Of a stretch of 64,000 nt of DNA, positions 1 through 11,469 are shown one piece after another; the stretch's first letter is position 1, and each line of letters begins with the position of its first letter. The notes under the pieces are model-generated. The model did no database searches, was not told the DNA's origin, and saw only the letters and a list, made by a program, of their open reading frames with translations. Position numbers and translations under genes: made by a program. The stretch comes from Hybos culiciformis (Eukaryota; Arthropoda; Insecta; Diptera; Hybotidae): NCBI GenBank assembly GCA_964007475.1, contig OZ023273.1, positions 71,773,842 to 71,837,841 on the forward strand. The letters run 5' to 3'.

Positions 1-480
1 TATTAAAATATGAAAAATGTTTATAATTATAATATTTATACATATTATAATAATTATCAAAAAAAAAAAAAATTCATGAATTACAATAAAATATGAAAAA
101 TGTTTATAATTATATTTATATTATAATAATTATTTTTTTTAAGAAAGTATTGCGTTATGATTATGGATCATTCAAAGTGTCTCGGGAACATCACGACTAA
201 AAAACAAATAAAAAATATTATTAAATTTTTAAATAATAAATTATAGATTATAGACTAATTAATTATAAAATATAATACGGTATTGAATAAAAAATAAAAT
301 TAAAAGTTAATAAAAATTACGTTTAGTTAATGTTAATCAAATTTATTACAATTGTTTGAATTTTAAAATCGAGAAAAATGGTATAATGCAATAAAATTTT
401 AATCAAATTTGATTGCAAATATTAATAATAATAATTCCGAATAATTTATTTGGAATTGTGTTCAAATGCTTATACTTCAA
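1..480. other. AT-rich DNA, no gene seen
   Basis: Low-complexity AT-rich sequence with a short direct duplication: a phrase around positions 9-60 returns around 92-135. I see no coding signal. It lies just downstream of the last exon of the minus-strand gene that ends at 481 and probably includes its 3' flank. Confidence 0.5.
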
Positions 481-3400
481 TTACCTTTTATTCTTATGCT
501 GCAAACGAAATTTGGAATGCTTCAAATAAATTTTAAAAAAATCGTCTCCTTCCGAGTTTGTAAGCTTGGGATGAGAGCTTCGAGCACTGACATATATCAC
601 ATTAATGAGGTCTTTGTTAAAAGAGAAGCTGAATTTTTCTTTTGTTCCTGTCCAGGAATAATTTTGAAGAATTTCATCTTTAAATAAAAACTTACTTATG
701 ATTCGAAGTGTTTTTGTTCCTGTAGCACCACCAAAAGTTGACAACTTTTTTATCTAAAATAAAATTTTAAAAAAATATGAACAATTGAGTAAAATGAATA
801 AAGTAGCAAAATCAATTTACCAATTTTGATTTGTAGCGTGGCTCAAATTTTATCTTATATTCTATTTCATCTATATCAGCTTTCGATGTCAAAGGAAATA
901 TTAAATATATATTATCGTCCAATTCTATATTTTCTTCGACTGTCAGACTACTCATTATTTTTTCTATAAAAGCATTCAAACTGACTTGAACTTCTGCTCT
1001 GAATTCTGTCATCTCTTTTTTAATGACTTTTATTTCATCACCAAGCAAGTTTATTTTGTCTAAAACTATAATTAAAAATATTAAATTTTCATATAAAAAT
1101 TTGGTAAAAGAATAAAAATAAAAAATTAAAAAAGATACTTTATCTAAAAAATACTTACCAATAGTGTTGAGATCTGATGGAGTCGAATGAGCAGCAATCA
1201 AAGTTTTGTTTGATAATGGATCAATAGAAGAATCGGATGCATAATTTTCATTTATTATTATTGTTGCTGATTCATTTATAATTTCTGTCTCTTTTATTTG
1301 CATCTCATTAACCTGCTTGGCATTTGTTTTTGGTTCATTGAACAGATTGACAGGAACTGTAGATGTATCTTCTATTTCAATGTCATCTAAAATAAAAATC
1401 AAAATGGTGATGATATATATAGACTGCAAAGGAATTTAAACAAAAAGGAATTCATAATCTTTGCACATCTGAATATTTATGTACGTGAAAAAAAGATTCA
1501 CTTACATTTTAAAGCATCAGACATCATTAAATTAAAATCAGTTGTCACATTAAAATTAGTTGTTTCATCCACTGGCTCTTCGAAATCACTAGATGAAGTA
1601 TACTCAGCTCTTTGTTCGTGATCTAATGCTGTTTTGAAATCAACTAAAAGTAAAAATTAAATTTTGATTAGTTAAGTTAATTGATGTGTCCTTAAAAACA
1701 ACATCGATTTAATTCAAATGGAAAAATTGATAATAATTTTAAAATAATTTTCGGGAAAAATGAAACAATGTTAATAAAAAAGAATAATTCTATAGTATTA
1801 CATGAGAAAAGGTATGAAAAATTGTACATCCTGAATAATGAAAACAATACATCTTTATTAAGAACTAAATCTGAAAATCATAATGTTATTTAATGGCACC
1901 AAAGATTTGGACATTTAAATTTCAATGATGTCTCAAAATTACAATCTAAATTGAAAATGAATTTAGGTTGTGACACTTTCAGAAAATTACATAACATAAA
2001 TTTATGTTATGTCGCTTTAGATTAAGGCACCCCCTCAAATTTACATATTTAGGTTATAAGTTTAGTATGTAGTTTTGTAAGCATTTTGAGACATTATCAA
2101 TATTCTTTACGTACATTTTTCTATTTAATTATAAATTTCAGTTGATTTAATTTTTTTTTTTCTAAAAAAACTTTAAAATAATAAAAATCAATATGAGACG
2201 ATTTGTATTTGAAACAATTTTAATATGGAAATTTAAGAAATAATAAAGTAATTTTGTTTAATATAAAATATTGAAAGAAATAAAACTATGAAAGTTGTTG
2301 TTTGTACAACAATTCGATCTCAATTTATTACAATATTGAAAGTACCATGTTTTCAATAAATAAATCATTATACCTATGGCTTGTACTATAGGGTTTTAAG
2401 TAGCGGTGTTATCGAAACCGAAATTAGATAATACCGGGTCAAGAATAACCCGAATTTGGGTATTGATTAAAATATTTGTAAAATCCTTGAAATCATCAAA
2501 ATCATTAAATATTTTATATAACTTACTGAATGTGTGCGGTGTAAACATTTATTTTTTGTTATCCACCAAAAATCGAAATAAATTTTGATTGCTGTTCAAA
2601 CTAAACTTCAAAATAAAATCGTTCGTTTTCCCTGTAATTTTTATATTTTTTATATGATATGACTATGAGTGTTTTAATTTCAACAAGTTCACAAATATTA
2701 ACTTATAATTTGTCATGTGCAAAGAAGTAAGTAGTAAACATTTTAATAATTAGAATTTATTAAAAGTTCACCAATTTTGCTATTCATTTTGCGTTAACAG
2801 TTTTACAATCAATCTAATAAAAATTCTGTGAAGAATTATTTTCTTTGTGTGATAACAAACAAAAATGATAGCAAATGCTCTTAATGTGAAGGAAGGATTA
2901 TATAAAAACAATATTTTTTTAATACCCAAAAATATCGGTATTTTATTTCGGTATTGACATTAGACCCCAAATTCCGGTTTGAAAGAATCTCGTCGGTAGT
3001 GAAAACCCCACATACGGAAGAAAACACTGATTAAAATTAAACCTCATTTTTATGTGGGCAATCAAAATGCTTAGATATTTTTTGGTTTAATCATAAAACC
3101 TACCAAGATATTATTTTTAATTTTGAACAGTTAATTGCAATTAACAACATCATTTTTTATACTAAATATATTTTTTAAATATTATGAATATGATATAAAT
3201 GTAATTTTGTTAATTATTAATGATAAATTTTTTATTAAGGGACCCAATGGATCAGTATCAATTTACCCTTTTTTTTTGTTTGCCGTTGTTTCTAATAAAA
3301 TTTAATTTAAACTCAAAAATTAGATTTTAAATTAATTGATATGTGTTTAAAATATTTTTTCTGTGAATTTATAAATACGACAATGAGTTAAAAATATTAA

Positions 3401-3972
3401 ATGAATCTGAGAATATGGTCTTCGTAATAACGTTCGATCGTAGTTCATTGAAACCTGTGCTTTATAATTTTAACTTCGATTTCGTTCGAATATTATGAAT
3501 GAGTATGAGTACAATAAAGTAGTAACACCTATATAACAACACATAAATTTTGAAAATGTACAATGGTTCTGAGTTGAGCAAAAAGTTTCAGTTAAAGTCC
3601 GAGACATAAAAAAAAATTATGGGATCAATGTATAATGAACATTTTCATTTCATATATAATAATAAGTGAGTATCTGTATTTTCTTGTTAACGTGATGGGC
3701 TGAGAAATACAAACAAGACTGGGAAATTAACGACTGGCAAACAAACATAACGATGACTAATAAAAATGATTTTTTAACTTACCTATGGAAGATATTAAAA
3801 TTTTGCATGGCATGGATTCCCAGTCACTTCCTGGTTTAATATTATTTTTCCGACCTTTTAAAATCTCAGATTTTTTCTTCGGCCAAAGCAATGTCTCATT
3901 TACAACCCAGTATTCAGGAACAGCAACAACATTCCGCATCCCATCTTCCCAAGTTTCAACAACGCAATACAT
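481..3972 (-). CDS. DUF4806-domain protein, five exons
   Basis: Multi-exon gene on the minus strand. By reading splice sites I place exons at 3972-3783 (ATG at 3972), 1643-1506, 1386-1159, 1059-821 and 753-481 (stop TAA). All introns have GT...AG ends; phases are 1,1,1,0 and agree across every junction, giving about 355 residues. Exon 1 encodes an N-terminal module with VPEYWVV and LLWPKKK motifs and a later DWESMPCK, typical of insect proteins that end in DUF4806. The middle is acidic and Ser/Thr-rich. Exon 4 has a short amphipathic, probably coiled segment. Exon 5 has the DUF4806 hallmarks GGATGTKTLR, a YSWTG turn and a basic C-terminus. Function of the family is unknown; members are widespread in insects and some may derive from mobile elements. 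Intron 1 (1644-3782) is swollen by a Copia scrap and a MITE. The 99-bp intron between exons 3 and 4 has no stop, so a naive ORF call fuses them. Confidence 0.72.
1715..1995 (+). pseudogene. Ty1/Copia GAG-pre-integrase fragment
   Basis: A plus-strand reading frame, broken by a stop near 1893, contains WHQRFGHLNFNDVSKL, the conserved histidine motif of the Copia pre-integrase zinc-binding region, preceded by an N-terminal stretch ending in YILN. No reverse transcriptase, integrase core or LTR is visible. It sits inside intron 1 of the opposite-strand DUF4806-type gene. This is a short decayed scrap, not a functional element. Confidence 0.7.
2392..3011. mobile_element. hAT-like MITE with degenerate terminal repeats
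   Basis: The left end (TAGGGTTTTAAGTAGCGG, then an ataccggg-containing stretch) and the inverted right end (ending in GAAAACCCCA after a cggtattg-rich stretch) form imperfect inverted repeats. The vocabulary of ataccgg and cggtatt words resembles the better-defined hAT element at 49550-50244. I could not identify a clear target-site duplication. It lies within the first intron of the DUF4806-type gene. No coding potential. Confidence 0.45.
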
Positions 3973-4423
3973 TTTATTTTGTTAACTTTTTTTGTTCTAA
4001 AAATAAATTTGTAATTATAATTTTTTTAAATAAAAAATTTTAAGTTTTTTAAACAAAAAATTTTAAATTTTTTAAACAAAAAGTGACTACTTTTTTCTTC
4101 TACGTTTTTTTTTTCAACTCAAATATTATAGCACACTGTTAATAACCAACATTAAAACTTTAAAGGATTTCGCTACACATATCTAAAGACTAGAATGGCG
4201 CACTTTCAAAATAAAAAAATAGACATTAAATGCAGAGGGCCTCACCGAAAAAAAAAAGTAAAATGAAAATTTCTAATGTATTGCGTTAACGTAAACTAGA
4301 AATGTAGAATTAAGAAGTTGAAATTGTATATTAGAAATGTAATTAAGAATTTATTATCAGAATTCCAATTTTTTTTGTTGGTGAATGTCTAGACGAAAAA
4401 TTTTATGTAAATTTTGTTTTACC
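3973..4423. other. Spacer 5' of the DUF4806-type gene
   Basis: AT-rich sequence upstream of the minus-strand start codon at 3972, so the promoter should lie here. It contains a short direct repeat (a TTTTAAGTTTTTTAAAC-like phrase twice near 4035-4080). No clear TATA element could be assigned. Confidence 0.35.
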
Positions 4424-4891
4424 TTAATGCATAGGAAAGTATGCACTTTCATTATGAGGAAGCTTCAATCGAAATAATTTGCACTCAATGTCACAGACAT
4501 TGAAGAAAGCTGCCTCATTTTCACCATCAGCTGACTTGTATATATTTAAAAAAGAAGAATTGAATGGTGTTTTAAATAGGTCTTCTTGTGATCTTAAACT
4601 TTGTCCGAAAATTACTGGATGATTATTTTTGTAGGTTCCAAACAAAAAGCGAATAATTGATTGTGACTTCGTCATAAAAAAACAGTCTTTGGAATTGGCG
4701 TTTATGGTCAAATTTTTAATTTTTAATTCATTGTATCTAACACTATTGTCAATTGGTTCATTAAAATATTTTTTCCGGAAAAAAGGTTGATCAACTGACT
4801 CGTTATCACATATGTTTTGATCAAAACTTTCACAAGTTCTGTTTGCTATTTGTTCTAAAGGTTTATTTCCAGAACGGACAAGAACGGACAA
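4424..4891 (-). CDS. Terminal exon of an unrecognised protein
   Basis: Open frame of about 155 codons on the minus strand ending at TAA (4426-4424). It has no in-frame ATG near its upstream end (the first candidate codon is TTG) and an in-frame stop just upstream, so it is more likely a last exon than a whole gene. The composition is that of real coding sequence: mixed, with several Cys, Phe-rich motifs such as FLFGTYKNNHPVIFG and a C-terminal YFPMH. I do not recognise the family with confidence. It lies upstream of, and on the same strand as, the DUF4806-type gene, but its own stop codon argues against it being part of that transcript's coding region. Confidence 0.4.
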   Translation of the reverse strand: MSVLVRSGNKPLEQIANRTCESFDQNICDNESVDQPFFRKKYFNEPIDNSVRYNELKIKNLTINANSKDCFFMTKSQSIIRFLFGTYKNNHPVIFGQSLRSQEDLFKTPFNSSFLNIYKSADGENEAAFFNVCDIECKLFRLKLPHNESAYFPMH

Positions 4892-5640
4892 TAAAAATAA
4901 TTAGTTTAAAAATAAAAAGATTGGTTAGATTTAAGTAATATTTTAATGTTAGGTTCGATACAAACCTGAATACCATTATTATTTTTTAGTTACGAAATTT
5001 CATGTAGTTAGAAAAACAACCTTCTAATTATTTTTTTATTTGGTTTTCTGCCAGTTAACACTAAACTGTTCAACAACTTTATTATACAACGACGCCGTGT
5101 TATGTCAGGGTTTATATATAACGCGGTTGTTTGGGGTTTTTCACTTGCACAGCTTACATTACAAATTAACGTTGGGCAAACGTTTGAAAAATACGTTTTT
5201 ATAATACCGGGGATATACTCAACGTAACTGAAGCTTATAATTGCTTAAATAAATTTATTAATTTTTCTTCAAAATTATAAATTTAAATTATTTTTATTTT
5301 TGACTTTTTCTAATTTCAAAATTTAGAATCGGATGTAGCAAAACTAAAACAATAATTTCTAATTTATTGACAGCCGATAAAGTCGCTTATAGCCAATGGC
5401 TTAATTGTGTTTATATACATATGAATGATATGGTGGTGGTTAGTTTTCTTGACAGTCGTTTGTAGCTTGTATTCCCAATTGTGTTAACACCATAACGCGG
5501 GGCCTCCTTTTTGATAATTTTTAAACTTGTGTAGCTTACATTGCAGGAAAATGCGACGTAACTGATTTTTTCGGCGCGTCGTTCTACGACGCGACATTGA
5601 GTTTATGACCTCCACACAATTCTGTACATCTAGTTTATTT
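4892..5640. other. Unassigned spacer with locally higher GC
   Basis: No coding sequence recognised. Two loosely similar stretches about 370 bp apart (near 5118-5170 and 5495-5555) share an acgcgg word and the phrase TGTAGCTTACATT or a close variant, suggesting an old duplication or repeat element. CpG-containing words are more frequent here than in the surroundings. Confidence 0.3.
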
Positions 5641-5759
5641 ATGACGTTACGCTGCGGCGTTAAGGAGTGTTAATTCGAATGTAACATCAGCCGAAGAAAA
5701 AAAAACAATTACATTAGCAAAACGTAAACATTTGTTGAAAGTTTTTTATTTTGTTATAA

Positions 5760-6405
5760 ATAAACTTCCTTTAAACAACTAAAATGTTTAAAGTTTGTTA
5801 TTAACCAACATATTTCCAACATTATTTTTTAAACTCTAACGTAAAGATTAGTTATTAAGTATTTGGGTTATTAGTTTACGCTAGCAAAACGTTTCAAAAA
5901 ATCAATTCTTCAAGAATTTTTTTTTTTTAATTTCAAAGAAACCAATTTCAAACAACTAAAATTAGCCAGGTAAATATTAACATTATCATAATGTTACAAA
6001 ACAACCATTCTAAACGAAGATTGTTTTTAACTAGAAATCAACGTATTTGTGGAACCTGGATTTTGGAAGGTACTTTACTAACCAGTTTTTTATAGTTAAA
6101 ATCTAACTTTGATTAGCAATTGTGTACTTCCGTTGCAAATCCACGTTAGGAGAACCTTACAAAAAACCTACTTTTTCAAGAGAAATATTATAACTTTAAA
6201 TGAACCAATTTTCAACAGCTGACATTTCGGTAGTTGAAAATGAACATTACAAAAAAGTTAAAAAATATCAATTTTTTCGTAAGATCGTTTGCAACTTTAA
6301 ATTAACTTATTTTTAACAACTAAATTTTCGAAAGTTATTACATTACCCATTTCCAATCTTTGTTTTTCATTTTCAAAAGTTAGAACTTAACTTCGGTTAG
6401 AAATT
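5760..6405. repeat. Decayed tandem repeat, about 270-285 bp period
   Basis: Three degenerate copies can be traced by the recurring phrase near 5830, 6098 and 6382 (forms of TCTAACTTTGATTAGCAATT). Each is accompanied by an aacaactaaa-type phrase and short runs of T. The last copy stops exactly where the gypsy coding sequence begins near 6406, so this repeat marks the 5' breakpoint of the truncated retrotransposon. Confidence 0.45.
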
Positions 6406-9007
6406 GTGTATGCCGACAAATACCCTCTTCCTAGAATTGAGGACATATTAGATAACCTAGGTCGTGCAAAATTTTTTTCGGTTCTGGATCTATATTCTGG
6501 TTTTCACCAAGTAGCTTTAAATTCAAATTCTCGTGATATCACATCATTTAGTACAGAAGAAGGCTCTTTTCGTTGGAAAGTTCTGCCATTTGGATTAAAT
6601 ATATCTCCTAATTCATTTTCAAGAATGATGGCTCTAGCTTTTTCTGGATTAACTCCAGAGCAATGTTTCCTATACATAGATGATATTATAGTCATAGGTT
6701 GTTCCGTGGAACATCATCTTAAAAATCTAGAATCAGTTTTCTCCATTTGTAACAAATATAACTTGAAATTAAACCCCGAAAAATGTTCTTTCTTTAAATC
6801 CGAAGTCACCTACTTAGGACACAAATGTACGGATAAGGGTATATATCCAGATGAGTCCAAATTAGAATGTATTAATAATTATCCACAACCCAACAATAAA
6901 GATGCGACGAAGAGATTTATAGCTTTTATGAACTACTATCGGAAGTTTATTCCAAATTTTGCTCAATTAGCCAGACCTTTAAACCAACTAACTAAATTTA
7001 AGTCAAATTTCATTTGGAACGAAGAGTGAAAAATCGTTTCAACTTTTAAAAAATCCCTTAACTAAATCACCAATTTTACACTATCCTAATTTCTCGAAAG
7101 AATTCATTTTAACTGTAGATGCATCCAAATATGCAGTAGGCGCAGTATTAAGCCAAGAATACGATGGGCAAGATTTCCCAATTTCTTACGCTTCTAAAAG
7201 TCTCACAAAGGGAGAAATTAATAAGTCTACAATTGAAAAAGAACTCACTGCTATCCACTTTGCAGTTCAGCATTATAAACCTTATATTTTCGGAACCCAT
7301 TTCAGAATTAAATCGGATCACAAACCTTTAATCTATCTCTTCTCTTTAAAAAACCCATCCTCCAAATTAACTCGTATGAGATTAGACTTAGAGGAATACA
7401 ATTTCACTACTGAATATATTAAAGGCAAGTCGAACGTGGTGGCGGACGCGCTATCCAGAATAAGCATCGACGAACTAAAAAATATTCAGTGTGAAAATGA
7501 ACAAGTCCTGGTAGTTACAAGATCAATGAGTAAAAATAAAGATAATAGAAATAAAACCGAAGTAAAAATTTTAGAAAATAAAACCCATTACAATTTCAAC
7601 GTTTTAGACGGTAAAAATAACTTTAAAATCCCACAATTAATATTCAAATCGATCGATAATTTACAAGTAGTGAAAAATAAGAAAATATTGGTAAAATTAG
7701 ATTTATCAAAGATTAAATGCCTTTTGACACGAGAGTCAATGGTTAAGAATCAGCTTAATAATTCCAAAATAATATTAGAATTGTTTTTAAAAGAATTAGA
7801 AAAAGAATTAAAATTAAAAAATATAGATAGAATCCAAATAAATGATAATGACCACATTTTTGCGCATATAAAAATTGAAAATTTTAAAGAAATCGGGAAT
7901 AAGATATTAAATAAACTAAAGATACTAATTGTAAAGAAGCCCAAAGAGATTAAAGATTTAAATGAAAAAGAAGAAATTTTAAAAAGATACCACGATGATC
8001 CGGTATTCGGAGGACATACTGGTCAAAAGCGAATGTACGCTAAACTTAGATCTAATTTTTACTGGAAAAATATGAGAAAAAATATAGTTCATTTTATTAG
8101 AAATTGTGAAGCTTGTCAGAAAAATAAACCTAAACGTAAAAACATAGAACCTTTAACAATAACGAAATCTCCAGAAAAACCTTTCGATATTGTAATAATT
8201 GACACTATAGGTCCATTCCAAAAAACTATAAATGGAAACCAATACGGTATAACATTAATGTGCAATTTAACAAAATTTTTAGTCACAATTCCTATTCCTA
8301 ATAAAGAAGCAAATACTGTAGCTCGTGCGATATTTGAACATTTTGTTTTAATATACGGCCCAATGCGCAAAATTATTTCGGATTGCGGTACACAATACCT
8401 GAACAGTATAACCTCAGAACTATTTAATCTTCTAAACATTAAACATTCAAATTCGACACCATACCACCACGAAACCGTAGGTACAGTAGAACGCAACCAT
8501 CGGGTACTTAACGAATACTTAAGAGCTTATATAAATGAATACCGAGATAACTGGGATGAATACCTAAGATATTTCACATATTGTTACAATATTACACCAA
8601 ATGTTAACTTTAAATTAGAATATACCCCTTTCGAATTAATTTTTGCTAAAGAACCAAATATATATGAATTTTTATTGGATAACAGGGTAGATCCACTGTA
8701 TAATTTTGATAACTTCGCCAAAGAATCTAAGTTTCGACTCCAAACTACGTATAAAGTAATCAAAGAATTTTTAAACGCTGCTAAAGTAAAGTCAAAACAT
8801 TTTTACGATCAAAATATCAAGACAGTTGAATTTAAAATCAAGGAAAAAATTTTGCTAAGAAAAGAAAATCGAAATAAATTAGATCCAATTTATTTGGGAC
8901 CATATCTAATCAAAGATTTACAAGGAGTTAATGTAACTCTCCTAGATGATGTAAATAATAAAGAATTTATTGTACACAAAAATCGTATAGTTAAATATAA
9001 TCAATAA
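6406..9007 (+). CDS. pol: Ty3/gypsy polyprotein fragment (RT, RNase H, integrase)
   Basis: 5'-truncated retroelement polyprotein of the insect 412/mdg1-like type. Reverse transcriptase runs 6409-7027 with LDLYSGFHQV, a YIDD catalytic box at 6673-6684 and the LGHKCTDKGI region. The frame then breaks: TGA at 7027-7029 disappears if one base is missing there, and the frame from 7028 stays open to the stop at 9005-9007. That part carries RNase H (TVDASKYAVGAVLS near 7110, SDHKP near 7314), an HHCC integrase zinc-binding domain (about 7990-8130) and the DDE core (Asp near 8200, Asp near 8379 in ISDCGTQY, Glu near 8488 in GTVERNHR). Gag, protease, primer site and 5' LTR are absent. The apparent starts at 6406 (GTG) and 7376 are internal and not genuine. 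It cannot make an intact polyprotein. Confidence 0.93.
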
Positions 9008-9423
9008 TATAAATTAGAATCTGTGGCCGCAGATGAAAAAATTAGAAATTAAGCAAATAATTAAATTGTAGAATTAATTTAATAAATTATTATACGAATC
9101 AAAAATTTTTCAAAAAAAAAACATATATATACTTTTCAAAAAAAAAAATTTTTAGAAAATTAGTATAAAGTAAATTGAAGTACAAAATATAAAAACAAAA
9201 AAGTTAAAAATATGTAAATTGAATATATGAAAAAAAAATCAATACTATTATAAAGCCACAGAATGAATTTTTATATAATATTCTTTAATCAATAAGCAAA
9301 AAAAAAAAAATATATAAAAATAAAAAAAAAAATAAATTAAATTCATTTAAATGCATTTGTAATAAGAAAAACGTCTAATATCTATTTTGATCTCTCAAAT
9401 GCATTCAAATAAATTTAATTTTA

Positions 9424-9437
9424 AAAAGATGGGGAGG
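9424..9437 (+). other. Polypurine tract of the gypsy element
   Basis: The purine run AAAAGATGGGGAGG lies directly before the 3' LTR, in the position and composition expected of the plus-strand primer of an LTR retrotransposon. Confidence 0.7.
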
Positions 9438-9653
9438 TGTTATGCCTAACCATGCATTATATAAATACATGATAGGATATTAAGTTAGCTGTAAGATAAT
9501 TCAGCACACATTAGATATGTTAGGATATATAGAGCAAGACATGAATTGAGTGATATAAGCCTAAGTGATAATGTCAATTAAGATAAGAATAAATTTATAC
9601 TTGAACGAGACAAGACGTATTTTTATTTAAATCGTGTTCGTTTTGTCTTAACA
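9438..9653 (+). mobile_element. 3' LTR of the truncated gypsy element
   Basis: Begins TGTTATGCC directly after the polypurine tract and ends CTTAACA, with matching TGTTA...TAACA ends. An internal ATTATATAAATAC could serve as TATA box. The right boundary is confirmed because Jockey-like ORF2 coding sequence on the other strand resumes at once. No second LTR copy is present, so age cannot be read from LTR divergence. Confidence 0.7.
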
Positions 9654-9785
9654 TTTGTTTCAGTTAAAAGTACTATATCTGGGTTATTTTTTTTCAACAG
9701 ATTATATAACGAATATTTTTTTTGGTATGATTTGAGGGAATTGACGTTTAAAGCTATAATTTTTAAAACCCTCGTTTTATCCATT
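9654..9785 (-). pseudogene. Jockey-like LINE ORF2 start (endonuclease), truncated
   Basis: Minus-strand ORF2 begins at an ATG near 9784 and reads through LNVNSLKS and PDIVLLTETN, the start of the APE-type endonuclease domain of non-LTR retrotransposons. It is cut off at 9654 by the gypsy 3' LTR. The remainder of ORF2 (endonuclease core, reverse transcriptase) is missing; nothing to the left of the gypsy element near 6400 continues it. Confidence 0.8.
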
Positions 9786-11440
9786 ATAAGTAATTTGACG
9801 GAATAAATAATCAATTTTAGCAGAATTTTGTATTATGGTAGTTTCTAATTTGCTTAGTTTCTGATTAATCTGAGTTAAGGTATCTACTATCTGTGATAAT
9901 TGTGAGGCTTCAACATTTTTGGGGAGGATGCTTTGGTTTTGGCTGTTAGAAAATAAGTCTGCGAAAGATTAAGTTGGTTGAATAAAATTATTTAAAGTAT
10001 TGATTCCACGATCTTTATCTTTGGCTATTGATTTTTTATACTTTATTGCTTGCTTCAGTTTTAGGTATTCGGCGCATCCTCTATATGAGGCGGGATGTCC
10101 AAAGTTTTTGCAAAGGACACAATACGGGTTTTCCCCTTTCACATTTTTTTCTACTAAATCGCATTGCCCTGGCTCGTGTCCCTTGTTACATTTCACACAT
10201 ATATTCTAGTCTACAGTTAGGAGATACATGTCCAAATCTTTGACATCTCTTACACTGAAGTATTTCTTTCCTTCTCAACTTTTCCCAATAGATAACTTGA
10301 TTGTTTATGTATTTAATTTTAAAGAGTTCTTTTGTGTCACTATTTAATGCAGTTTGTATTAAAAATAGATTATTTATTGTAGATTTTTTTGTCGAAAATC
10401 TACTAACTTTTTCAAATTTTATGTTTTCAAGATTAAGATTATTTAGGTAGCTTAAAACATTTTCAGGGGTTTCTGATTCATATAGTCCCTTCAGAATGTA
10501 AGTTCTATATTTTTCCATTTTGGGAGTATAAGAAAAGTAATTTGCTTCAATTGAATCGAGGCCCTCTTTTATTTTTTTGTAATTTATTAACGTTTTAGCG
10601 TAAATCGCTAGCTTGTTCCTATTTATTTTCTTCATATGAAATTCTGATCTATCTATATTAAAGCTTGTGTGATTACTTTTATTATATCGTTGGGTTCTTG
10701 ATTAAAAACGTTTATTGGTGGAAATTTTTCATGTTTTTTGTTTTCCTCGTCTCTAGATTTACTTTTTTCCTCACTATTATTACAGTTTTCAGGGCAAGTG
10801 GTATTTTTATTAACATTTTTGTAACTGAAGTTATAATTAATATCATTATTATTTTCATTGTTGGAGCTTATGTTACTTTTATTTTTTCAACCTGGTGCGT
10901 TTTCACGGGTTGTGATTTTAGGTTAAGTTTTTTTTTGCAAATTTTTTTCTTTTATTTCGTATATTAAATTATACAGGTTACTATCCGACATAAAATTAAG
11001 ATTTAAAGGTGGGAGAGAATAATCACTTACGAATCTAGCCTCCCATTGTTTTATTTCAGCATTTACCTCGTTGTCATTTGGAAATTGCGGTATTTCATTG
11101 GAAATCCAATTATTATTTTGTACTTGTGGCTCAAATATATCTGATTGCATTTCATCCGAGCTTGGTGGTAGTGATATTTGATCAGCTGTGGCTTCCACCT
11201 TTCCATTATCTTGAATCTCTTTTTTGTTGCTAAGGTTTATGACCATTTGCCTCAATTTGTTGAGCTCAGTTTTCAATATTCCATTCTCTTCCTTCAATTC
11301 TTTGTTAGTTTTCTTATAAGTTGGTTTCTTATTGAAACCCTTTTTTTTCAATTTAATCCCTGTATCTGAGATTGAAGAACAACTAGGCTTTCTTTTTTGT
11401 ACACTATTTTTTTTTTGTATTCCACTTTATTATTCGCTCA
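9786..11440 (-). pseudogene. Jockey-like LINE ORF1, gag-like zinc-knuckle protein
   Basis: Minus-strand ORF1 in pieces: an N-terminal basic, coiled-coil part (about 11440-10923, upstream ATG near 11438 followed by stops), a low-complexity Asn/Lys linker (10920-10670), then a PRE-C2HC-like region and three CCHC zinc knuckles (CKRCQRFGHVSPNC, CNKGHEPGQC, CVLCKNFGH; 10635-9969) and a C-terminal Gln/Ser-rich tail reading past a stop at 9969 towards 9790. ORF1 proteins of this type bind LINE RNA. Frameshifts occur near 10925 and 10665 and in-frame stops near 10890 and 9969, so it is dead. It directly precedes ORF2 in the normal LINE order. Confidence 0.85.
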
Positions 11441-11469
11441 TGGCGTGATTTAATTGAAGACAATAGAAA

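Noticed and set aside
8116..8496. Minus-strand open frame of 126 codons
   Set aside because: Antisense shadow of the gypsy integrase.
10665..10967. Plus-strand hydrophobic open frame
   Set aside because: Shadow of the minus-strand LINE ORF1 linker.
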